64,000 nucleotides of DNA, taken from Melampsora larici-populina 98AG31. Lineage: Eukaryota > Basidiomycota > Pucciniomycetes > Pucciniales > Melampsoraceae. Positions within the stretch are counted from its first letter, which is position 1. The number at the start of each line of letters is the position of its first letter. The notes below the pieces were generated by a model. The model was not told where the DNA came from. It was given only the letters and a program-made list of their open reading frames with translations, and did not search any database. The DNA lies in NCBI RefSeq assembly GCF_000204055.1, contig NW_006768810.1, forward strand, positions 166,632-230,631, written 5' to 3'. Below, piece by piece: positions 20,936-31,450 of this stretch. The translations under genes and the position numbers were made by a program.

Positions 20936-22130
20936 TTGACAAAGATTGTAATTTAGTGATTTTGACTCATGTCTCTACTTAAAGAAAGTGTACCTTCACT
21001 GTTTTCCTACTGTAAAACACTTTCAATTTTCACATTTTCATTGCTCCTTTAATATTTACTTGCACTTTTGTCAAAATCTGGGGATCTATCAATCATTCCT
21101 TTTGAAAGGAATTTTTCAAAATCATGACACCAGTTTTTAGGTTTGGAAGGTGTGGGGGTAAGGCTTTTCAATGATTATTCATTACATTTGTGTAAGATTT
21201 TTAGGGTTGGAAATTAAGGTCCATCAAAATGCTTAAAGAATAGAAGTTGACCAGTACAACTTGAAATTGAAACATGATCACGACTGTGGAAAAACTAACA
21301 AATATCTTGTATTCTGAATGCACAAGTTATTTGATTCAAATTGAACAGAAAATAATGATAAACTTACCATTTGAATAAATTGAAACTTTCTTTCTTTGGG
21401 CAAAGTAAATATGAGACTATCAGTTGAAGTTGTAATCAGTGGTAATCTTAGGATTATGTTCTTTGTGGTTGTCCTTACCACCTTTGTCTTCAGCTATATA
21501 GGAACTATCATCACTCTTTGTTGTCAATCTTATTGATCCTTTGTATTTACTCACCTCCTTGATGTCTTATACCTTTGTCAACACTTTCTGTTTTTCACTT
21601 TTTGACTCTTACTGACATTGCCGGTCTTAGGAATAATTCTCCTTTTTCAGACAGTCTTTCCATTGAAAATGGAGTATTTGAAAAAGGATTTGAAATCAAG
21701 ATCTCAGAAGGTTGAAAGAGCAGAGAAAGATATGTTTTAGAAGTTTGTTGAAAAAGTTTTCAGGTTTGATTGTTATTCTTAATATTTCTTATCACCTTTC
21801 CTTTATGTGATTCATGTTTCACAAAGAGGGAATGTGGGTACGTCCCAAAATCAGATAATTGAGCTATAACAATATCCAGTGCGAGTAAACAAGTTAAATG
21901 TGCGGCAAATAAATATTGTATGCCGATAAAATTGATGAGTTTGCGCACAGCAAATGGTAAAGGCAGTGTATGTACAGTCTGAGTAGCTGGAGATAGCTTT
22001 CCTGAAGCAATTCAGGTTAGATATAGTGGGATTTGATCAGAATTCAACACAGTCTATTCATGGTCTGGTGAGGCTGCGGTCGACATCAGTAATACAGGTT
22101 TGAGCACAATACACAATTTCTGGTATGGGT
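20936..22130. other. Spacer, no gene seen
   Basis: AT-rich with many short frames and no domain. Pieces around 21,630-21,770 (LKKDLKSRSQKVERAEKD-like) may be further debris of the upstream remnant. Confidence 0.4.
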
Positions 22131-22137
22131 GGTCACA

Positions 22138-22196
22138 AGATGGTACTAGAGGGTGGCGGGCCACCCACTACTAGAGGGTGGCAGGCCGCCCAGTAC
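22138..22196. repeat. GC-rich duplicated block at the truncation point of the left CACTA-like copy
   Basis: CTAGAGGGTGGC is present twice in direct orientation (22,144 and 22,173), each followed by a GGGCC or AGGCC dyad, and GGTACT at one end faces AGTACC at the other. This 59-bp block sits exactly where the transposase frame loses similarity to the right copy. It may be an insertion or a repair junction. Confidence 0.5.
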
Positions 22197-24965
22197 CTCG
22201 TTTTCTTTAAGAAAATCTGAATATGAGTCTCGAGTTCCTTGATGTAGAGATCTACGTTGATGATTTCCGTCTGAAATAGATACGGTGCCAGATGAGCCAA
22301 AGCTGTCCACACTTGTCGTTCCTCATCAGTCATCTTAGTTTCCAAAAATATAAACGGCGCAGCCTGCAATACCACACGAAACTCTTTTCCATTCAGACTT
22401 TGGAAATGCTGGATCATGCTTTTTGGCTGAATTGGCGGAATATGAAGACCTGAGGTTTCGAAAGACCGCCAGCGACCCCATAGGTTGTCCTTTTCGGCGG
22501 CGCTGCAACTGTTCATTTGATGTCGCAACAGGTATTTAGAAATGCCTAACAAAGCAACATGTAATATTTCAACTGGTGTATCACGATGACCGTTGAATCC
22601 TGTGCAGAGAGACGTCAGTTTTAGCTTCTGACTGCAACATATTATGTCAAACTCGCCTTTCAAACGCAGAAACGGGTTGAATAACCGTTCTCCAAACTTC
22701 TCATTCAGCTCACGACACATATCAGCTATATCATCTTTAGAAACATTGCGATTCTTATGTAGGTCTTGAGCACGTTTGACAAAGTTGATGTTCAATTGGT
22801 CTCGTAATCCAAGGGATGATGAATCGGTTTCAAATCGAGATACAGGTCCTGGAAGCTGAGCCGTTTTCCAGAGATCCTTCGTGCCCTTCACTGTATTGTT
22901 CCAATCTCGTGTGGGTAAACCATTCTAAAGAAAAACAAAATGAAATTCAAATTCAAACATGACCTTATGGATGAAGATGTGATTTGAAATGTTATCTCAC
23001 TGGATCTCCACTTTCATCTATGCCCACAAAGCTGCATACGTACTTGGCTGACCGTTTTTCTGTCAAAGTATTTACCTTCAAGTGACAAATCCTACAGGGT
23101 GTCAGAGAGGATGTTGGATTCATTGTGTTTGTTACCTCCGCGTGCATAGGAGAATCTCCTAGATGACAGAGGACCGTTGTCATCACGAAGACATCTGATT
23201 TTGCTCTGTGGTCATACCCCACGAATCCTTCAGTCATCAAATCACTGAAAGCAACAGTCAGAATTGATCACTATGAATAGAACTGTAAAAAGAAGTGATG
23301 ATCATACTTCAACTCGTCTATCAAAGGGTCGGCCAGTTCTAACGCTCCAGCGGTGTTTGACGTCGATAAAAAATGACAGTTAAATTCTTGATTTGCCAAT
23401 TTTGGAGGCAGTCCAGCTAAAGTGAAATAGAAAGCCATATGTTTGTTCCATCTCTTGGACACGTTACCCGACAGGTCATTGCAGTATAAGACCAAAGGAA
23501 CATGCCGAATTATTCGACCTTCTGCCTTTATTCGCCATGGGTTGATGAAAGGCACTTCTATCAAATCCAATCCTTTTTGGGCTAGTGCATTAAAAGAATA
23601 ATGAGTAATGAATGCTCTTTGCGCCAATCATGAATATAAACTCACCATACATAACTTCACAACAGTATTCTTTCATCAACTGACCATCAGGTAATTTGAT
23701 TTGGTTGTAATTCCTCCAGAATTTTTTCACATTGATAGTTGAAAATGAAGGTGAATCAAATTCAGAGACCGATTTGAATTCAGTTCTGATTTTGGAAGAC
23801 CTCCCTTCTTTTACAAACTTTTGGACTGCAAAAACACACTTTGCAAGAACTTCATCACCATGTTTATAAAAATAGAAAGGAATTACAATCTTCTTAGATT
23901 CCAGTTGAACCAGTTCATACAAGTAAAAATGTGAGTTTCCTTGTTCAACCATCTGAACTCGCAGGTCTTCATCCAGTTCTTCGCGCCACTTCTTTGACTG
24001 GGACATGCGATAGACTTTGGAAGTCGCATCTGGCAGTTCAGGTATGAACTCGAGGAAATCCACAACATAAGGATTTCCAAGTTCCTACAAATAGTTTTCA
24101 AAAATTAATAATTGGTGTTTTAGGTGACATGGGAGTTATTCTTGCCTGTCTCAAAGTCTCCTGAACACTTAATCCAAAGCATGGATTCTGCAGCGGGCTC
24201 AGGTTTTCGCGAACATTGAAATTAAATCTTTTCTTAAGTTGTTGGCGTAGATTTTGAACCGTCTTGTAAGCTGGAATGTTTGCTCCAAGTAGGCCAATGA
24301 AACAGCGTAAACACTCGTAATCCAACACGGACCTTGTGGTCCTCGTGGAACCAAGGATAAGCGAGCCTACCATTTGCTGTTGAAGCCAATGATTGCCGTC
24401 CGTCAGCAGAAAGAAGATGAATTGGACTGCGTCAAATCGGACGTGCCTCAAGATCTGAAAAAGGTGCCCAGGACGAATCCTCTTCGTCTTCGTCCTTGGC
24501 GTCGTCGCCGTTGTTGTCGTGGAGACTTGGGTCTTCTGAAACCACTGAATCCTCAAATTCAGGATCAGACTGATTCCGAGTGTCATTTACAACCACATCG
24601 AGTGAGTTTTCATTGCTGCTATTGACACTTATAGCTGGAGATCGAAAAAGGACTGATAAGTCCTGAGTCCAAGAGTCTAACAACCTTTTTCGACGATTTT
24701 CTAAGGCCTCCTGATCTGCTTCCACATCAGTAAGATCAGGAATGTAAGCGGGAGTATCCTCGACCGGAGTTGCCGGGTTAGATTCAACATCCTCTGTATG
24801 GATGTTCAATGAATCAACTTCTGTGGTGCCTTCTTGTTGTTTAGCCAGCCACAACTTGTGATTCTTTCAATGATTAGCAGATCTACTATGTTTTCCTATC
24901 AATGTTGATACCATGGAATGACTGAGTGGGCAAGCGACACAAGTAAACGAAGAGTTTGTGCCATC
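22197..24965 (-). pseudogene. CACTA/Tnp2-like transposase, truncated left copy
   Basis: It is a diverged homologue of the gene at 26,250-30,309 in opposite orientation. From the 5' side it has a zinc finger (FTCVACPLSHSM followed by H-x5-H), broken by TGA at 24,869-24,867 in NH*KNH. An acidic region (DDAKDEDEEDSS) follows, then the core in several exons: TTRSVLDYECLRCFIGLLGA, KFWRNYNQIKLPDGQ, VPLVLYCNDLSGNVSKRWNKH, GLPPKLANQEFNCHFL, TVLCHLGDSPMHAEV, FNGHRDTPVEILHVALLG and PKSMIQHFQSLNGKEFRVVL. Similarity stops at IQIFLK, about 22,200. The last part of the domain and the final exons of the right copy are absent. The stop and the truncation make it inactive. Confidence 0.8.
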
Positions 24966-26245
24966 AATCGTCTCGACAAAACCTTCATTATAACACCGTG
25001 TCAGTCAGCTTCTCTGTTATAATTTGGTGTGAGACAGGTTAAAACTCGTCACATTGGTCAAAGCCATTTGTTGAATCCATTATTTCCAGTTGATTGATTG
25101 AAATGGTTTGATTTTGATTCAAGAAATCTCGAATAACAATATGATTCAATCAGATCAGAGGGAGATTTGAACATCAATATTTAAATGGACAATTCTTTGG
25201 GTGGACTGATGATGACTCGTCAATTGATCAAAGCCAAATTGGAAAGATGGGATTGGGGTCTTCCTTGAAAACGCCAAGGGCAGTAACTTCCTTCAAAAGG
25301 CTCAAAGGGAACTTCAATGAAACATCTTCTCTCATTATGAGAAGGGAATTCATCAAGTCTCATCTGATCAATATTAACGATCATCCAACCGTTGAGTCCG
25401 AGGTTTCTCCGCGGAGATCCATCACTCGTAAGTAAACTGGTTCAAGGTGACTACCCTTTTGTGCGCAGTGGACTGAAATTCGGTTGTTCAACTACATCGT
25501 GAGTGGTTGAACATCTGTATATGGCCTTACTGCGTGGGATGCGGATCACGGCCCGATGACCCGCCAGTGACATGCCGGGTTGTCAGCGGGTCATCTGCAA
25601 AACCTTCCGAAACCCGTTTTTCAACGAAAACAGGGTTCATGGTGTACACCACGAACCGTCTTTTTGTTGCTGATCGGTTTTTGTGGGGGTTGAAAAAAAA
25701 CCCGTAAATACCCGTAGAATTGTGGTAAAACATCGGTGTATGACCCGATTGGTGTTGAGTGAATAATCCTTGGTATTTGACCTGGATGCAAAGCGCTGAG
25801 CAACCAAGATTTGAAAACCCGGCGCTAGTCCGTGTTCTTCGTATACGGAATCTCTGTGATCTTACAAATCACCGGATGCATACTGGTTGTCCACCGGTCG
25901 AAGATCATCAAGGAGGATCTTTTTGGTTACCATCATTAATGAAGACGATTCATTATGGCAATACCCGTCAAACAGCGGAAGAACTCTACCTTTCAAATTA
26001 AGAAAGAAGACCTTTCATTTGATTCACTCGCATTCATAAGACTATTGGTTTTTGAACGTGAATTCCATCTCTCATTTCCCTTGTATAAGGACGAATCAAC
26101 ACTTGTCCCCGAGAACAAAAGCTTGTCTCTGATCAACTCGTCCAAATCAACATCGATGAAACGGACCAGCGGTGGTTTAGACCAATGTGATTACATCTTG
26201 AAATAATCTTCCAGTGGTTGATCTGATTCATATGTTTCAACTTAG
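24966..26245. other. Region between the head-to-head CACTA-like copies
   Basis: No gene was recognised. Two short dyads are visible: GATGACCCGC with GCGGGTCATC (about 25,545-25,596), and GGTTCATGGTGTACACCACG (from 25,635), part of a 24-base imperfect palindrome. Upstream sequences and promoters of both copies must lie here. The two flanks are not obviously alike beyond the coding region. Confidence 0.45.
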
Positions 26246-26254
26246 GCTTTGTCA

Positions 26255-29200
26255 AAGAAGATGCTGCCTTCACATGTCTTGCCTGTCCCTCGAGCCGGTC
26301 AATGAAAGCAAACTCCACAAAAAAGCACAGCCAATCGCCTAAGCATATAAAAAACTACAATATATGGCTGGCTCAAAAAGCAGCAACCAAGGCCGCAACA
26401 GCTAGTTCACAGAAGAATGTTGAGGATGAAGCCAACTCTTCAAGTCAAGACGATCAAGTACCATATATTGGTGATTTTGGTGATTTTGAGATCGATGAAG
26501 ATATTGAAGAGCGCCGAAAAGAGCTGATTGATCTCTGGACCAAGGACTATACTAACATTTTCAACACGCCAGTGCACAGCCCAAACAGCAGTGAAGCTAC
26601 CTCTCTTGTGGCTAGTGTCCACGGCAGCGAAGATATTGGTGATGATGAAAATCAATCTGAATGTGACAATCAGTTTAACCGTGATGACACTGTTGATCAG
26701 GATGAATCTTCTTGGGATCCATTCTCAAGTCTTGAGGCACGTTTGTATTTTTGTCAATCAGCTGTTCTTGCTACTGACTTGAATTACTGGTTCAGCAAAT
26801 TGTCGGTACCCTTCTCTTAGGATCAACAAGGACTACATTATCTTTGTTGGAATATGAGCGTATTCGCTTTTTGTTTAGCTTACTTGGGTCAAAGATTCCA
26901 GAATATAAGACCATTCAGGACCTCCGCCCACGACTGAAGAAGAGATTCGACTTCAATGTTTGTGAAAGTCTCAGTGCACTGCACAAACCTTGCTTTGGTT
27001 TGCAAGTCAAGGAGATTTTGACGCAGGCAAGCACTTGAGATGAATTCACCAAAAATCTGATATGTAGATTGATGAGACTTCAAATTGTTTTCAGGAAATT
27101 GGAAATCCCTACGTCGCAGAAGTCCTTGAGTTCATACCCGAACTTCCAGATCCAACTTCAAAAGTTTATTGCCTTTCTCAATCAAAGAAGTGGCGCGAGG
27201 AGCTTGATCCTGACTTGAGAGTGCAAATTATTGAAAAAGATAGCATTCATTTCTATTTGTATGAACCAGTTCAACTACAAGACGAGAGGCTTGTAGTTCC
27301 TCTATATTTTTATAAATCTGGTCAAGATATCTTTGCAAAATGTGTCTCTGCGTTCCAAAAGTTTGTAAAAGAAGGTAGTTCAACAAGAATACAAACAGAA
27401 TTCCCGTATGTTTCCACATTTGATTCTCCATTGTTTACAACAATCAACGTCAACAAATTCTGGAGGACGTTTGACGGAATAAAATTTCGAAATGGTCAAT
27501 CAATGAAAGATCACTGTGGTGACGTCATGTATGGTGAATGCTCTCACATCTCTAACCACAGGCCTCAGTCATCGCATTGATTATTTGATTTTGCAGCTAA
27601 AAAAGAAGGAACCTATGTCAAAGGGCCATTAATCAACCCATGGCGAAAAAAAGCAGATGGTCGCATCATTCGTCATATGCCTTTGGTACTATATTGTGAT
27701 GATCTTTCCGGCAACGTGTCAAAAAAATGGAATAAGCATATTGCTTTTTACTTTACCTTGGCCGGTCTACCTCCGAAAATGGCAAATCAAGAATACAATT
27801 GTCATTTCTTGACCACGTCAAACACAGCAGATGCCTTAGAGTTGGCAGATCCTCTCATTGACGAATTGAAGTACGCTCATCTCTGAAACTTGACACACAA
27901 ATTATTCTTGCTGACATATGCCAACAGCGACCTGATGACAGAGGGTTTTGTGGCCTATGATCACAAGTCTCAATCAGAAGTCCTTGTTATGGCGACAGTA
28001 CTCTGTCATCTAGGAGACTCTCCCATGCACGCGGAGGTTACCAACACCATGAACCCAACCAGCTCCCTTTCACCTTGTCGAGTTTGTCACCTGAAGGTAA
28101 AGTCTCTTATGGAAAAACGTTCAAAGAAGTATGTATGTGATTTTGTGGGTATAGACAAAACTGGAGAGCGGGTAGGTTTTACCTTTGGCTATAAATGGAT
28201 GGTAAAATAACTTAACCTACCATTTTTGGTTCTAATCTTAGGCATCTCTTCCCAAACGCGATTGGACAGCAACAATCAAGGGGACAAAGGAACTTTGGGA
28301 AATAGCTCAGCTTCCTGGAAAAAATTCACAATTTGACACGAAATCATCATCCTTCGGCATCCGAGACACTCAAAATGCCCCATTTGTCAAACAAGCTCAA
28401 GATTTACATCGAAATTCAAAGATCCCTAAAGAAGATATAGCTCATATGTGTCGCGAACTGAATGAGCAGTTTGGAGAACGGTTGTTCAATCCGTTTTTGC
28501 GTTTAAAAGGTTCATGTCAATCACCTTCTTTCTAATTGATGTCTTGCATGTATCTCATCATTAACTATCATTCTTCTCATCAGGCTTTGATGGACATCGT
28601 GATACCCCAGTCGAGGTCTTACACGTCGCTCTATTAGGGGTTTCTAAGTACTTCCTACGACATCAAATGGCCAAATTCACCTCTGCCGAGAAGGAAACAA
28701 TCTGGGGCCGTTGGAGGTCATTTAATACTTCTGGTCTGAATATTCCACCTATCCAGCCAAAAAGTATGATCCAGCATTTTCAGAGTCTCACTGGAAAAGA
28801 GTTCCGAGTAGTATTACAGGCTGCACCTTTCATATTCTTTGAAAGTACATTATCTGACGAGGAACGTGAAGCATGGAAAGCATTGGCGCACCTTGCTCCT
28901 TATATATTTCAGACAGAGATTTCAAACATGGATGTCTATATCAAGGAACTCGATCACCTAATTCAGAAATTTTTGAAGACTGTTGTACAGCTTTTGGCTC
29001 AATGGTGCAATAAGCCAAAGTTTCATATGCTGATACATCTGTGCGATTCAATTCGCCGTTTCGGTCCTCCTTGTCTATTTGCAACTGAAAACTTTGAATC
29101 CTACAATGGAAATACTCGAAATTCATCAATCCACTCAAATCATTTAAGTCCAGGTCGCGACATTGCAAATTCCTTCAACAGCTATAAACTTATAAGGGCC

Positions 29201-30309
29201 TTGACTGCTGGAACAAAATTATATGATAAACAATTGAAAACATACATTCATGCAGGCTCAAAAGTACAAGAGCTATTTCGTGAGAATAAGCTATTCCAAA
29301 AAGCATTAGTATTCAACGCTTCATGGAACCAACCTAACCAAATCGAGATTGGAAGTAAGAGAAGTCATGTTTTTCCTCAGCAATATCAGCTGTGAACGTT
29401 CTTTCTAACATTGTGTGTTGATTTAAATTGTGTTTTTAATGAAATGATAATTTCTGATGTTGATTATAGAGAAGAAAGTATTACAACCACCAAATCCATG
29501 CGAACTGATCCCAAATAAAATACTCGATGCATTCAGTGCAAAGGACTGGAAAGTCCTAGAATCCATAACTTTGAAGAATCGACAAAGAGTGACTGAAAAT
29601 GCTTTTGTCTCACTTAAAAACAACGAATCTCTCAATGGAACAATTGTCTGTGTTCAACAAATTTGGGGCACAGGAGCTTGTGCGGAACAGCAAACAATTA
29701 TCAAAGCCACACGTTGTCAATTGGGCCAGGTTAGTAGCTTTTATGGAATGCGCGAGATCAAGGAAAACAATGCCGCTATTTGGATCATTGTTTGGGTGAG
29801 TAAATGCTGTGTTCTACAAGCTACATATATATTAACTCATACCTCTGAGCATACAGGACATTGACAGGATCCTCAACGTCCAACACAATTGCCATCAAAG
29901 CAAATGTAGTGTTGACAAGGTTCGACCAATTATGGTTGAACGTCGGGTGTCCAAAGGCCTGGAATTCGCAGTGGTTCACGAGCCCACAAAGGACTACATT
30001 ATTAATGCAGGCGCCTTCTATTCTGCCAAGCTTCATCGTTCTGCGGGTAAGATGACCTTTGAGGATCCCAATCCGAGTGATTGGGTCAATATAGTGCAAA
30101 TAGGCCTTTCAAATTGGGAAGACACTGTAAAAAAAAAAGACGAAATCAAGGAGAAGCAACGCCAAAGGGAAAGAGATAAGTTAGTGAACCAAACAGGTCA
30201 ACCTCCGGCGAAGAGAAGCAGAACTAGGAAAAACCCACAGTCACAGGCTCAACCACAAGGCGGCCCATCAAATTCTCAATTAATTGCAAGTTATTTATCA
30301 AGCTCTTGA
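26255..30309 (+). CDS. CACTA/Tnp2-like transposase, full-length right copy, about 11 exons
   Basis: It is a basidiomycete family whose core resembles Tnp2 of CACTA elements: LYCDDLSGNVSKKWNKH, DPLIDELK, MTEGFVAYDHKSQSEVL, LCHLGDSPMHAEV, then CRVCHLK. The N-terminus is a zinc finger (FTCLACPSSRSM with H-x5-H), then an acidic linker. The remainder has FDGHRDTPVEVLHVALLG, PKFHMLIHLCDSIRRFG, TENFESYNGNTR and SPGRDIANS. The last exon ends in a basic Gln-rich tail. Splice sites keep frame throughout. Intron 27,027-27,094 begins GC rather than GT, as in the left copy. The first exon start is uncertain (frame open from about 26,250; first Met 26,302). No stop was found, so it may be active. Catalytic residues are inferred by resemblance only. 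Confidence 0.75.
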
Positions 30310-30491
30310 CCTTCACAAATGCCTTGATAGTGAAGGAAGTGCGAAAGACGTTGGTTTTGAAGGACTTTTGTTGAGATTTTTATTTTGTAATTTAAAGAAA
30401 ACTGAAATGATATACATTTATAACATGGTCAAGTGGAGAGAAACTTCGTGAGTTATGCCACAATGAAGATCCTTACAAAATGAACAAAATG

Positions 30492-30805
30492 GGTTCATTT
30501 CTATGGCACACTGCCTTTAAACAAACATCCATTGAATGCCATTGAAATTGAATAAGACAAGGCCAAAAATGGGTTCATTTCTATGGCACACTGCCTTTGA
30601 ACAAACGTCCATTGAATGTCATTGAAATTGAATAAGACAAGGCCAAAAATGGGTTCATTTCTATGGCACACTGCCTTTGAACAAACGTCCATTGACCATC
30701 ATTAAATAAGACCACAAAATGAACAAATGGGTTCATTTCTATGGCACACTGCCTTTGAACAAACGTCCATTGACCATCATGGAATTAAGTAAGACAAGGT
30801 GACAA
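30492..30805. repeat. 78-80 bp tandem repeat, four copies, with GGCACACTGCC core
   Basis: Units start at 30,492, 30,572, 30,652 and 30,730 with GGTTCATTTCTATGGCACAC followed by TGCCTTTGAACAAACGTCC. Copies 2 and 3 are nearly identical. The core GGCACACTGCC-TTTRAACAA also defines the array at 15,495-15,910, although the spacers differ. Confidence 0.9.
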
Positions 30806-30956
30806 GATTGAATGATTGAATGATTGAATGATTGAATGAGCTGTTAGGTGGCGAAATTGAATATGGAATTGTTGAAGGTGGAAAAATCGAATGCGCTGCT
30901 AGGTGGGGAAATTGAATATGGAACAAATTCAGGAGACTGAGCCCCTTTGAAGCTTG

Positions 30957-31175
30957 TCTATTTATATCAATCTAGGTAAAAGCACATGTTGCTTTCAAAA
31001 GGAAGCAAGCTGCTTTTCAAAAGCAACAGACAGGTGCTTTTGAAAAGTGTTCTTGAAAGCAACAGATGCTTTTGAAAAGCTGTGCACTTCTTTTGAAAAG
31101 TATGAGCTGGTTTTGTGCTCATGAGCTGGTTTTGTGCTCATGAGCTGGTTTTGAAAAGCCAGAGTCTTGGAAATT
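30957..31175 (-). promoter_or_regulatory. TATA-like motif beside AAAAGC/GCTTTT repeats (second locus)
   Basis: The plus-strand CTATTTATATC (30,957-30,967) is a minus-strand GATATAAATAG, a TATA-type box. To its right lie about ten copies of GCTTTT or AAAAGC, including TGCTTTTGAAAAG three or four times and a triplicated ATGAGCTGGTTTTG. A leftward transcript would enter the 80-bp tandem array. The same order of parts is present at 15,495-16,135. Confidence 0.45.
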
Positions 31176-31450
31176 AACGCACAACATATTCTGAGATTCA
31201 CAAAAGAAGCCATTTTATGGCTTCATCAACACATTGACTTTCTATCTTTGAAATTGACAGAGTAAATGAGATTGAAGGCGTGCAGAGAGCCAATCTCATG
31301 AAAAAATAAGGGCCATGTCATCATTTCAGTGTGTCACAGATGAATGACAAGTTGGACCGATCTTCATTTTGATTTTAATTTGAAGTGTTCAACTTTCAAT
31401 TTGCTTTTGAGCATCCCGAATTCATCCTTCACCTCACCAATCCTTCCGCC

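Noticed and set aside
22197..30309. KDZ (Kyakuja/Dileera/Zisupton) transposases
   Set aside because: I first considered this family, but the order of motifs (DPLIDELK, D-x-P-x-H, C-x2-C) fits Tnp2 of CACTA elements better and no CxC domain is visible.
30501..30692. Minus-strand frame across the 80-bp array
   Set aside because: Unit length of 80 is not a multiple of three, so each copy is read in another frame; it is not a repeat protein.
30820..30840. ATTGAATG microsatellite
   Set aside because: A four-fold simple repeat only, with no sign of function.
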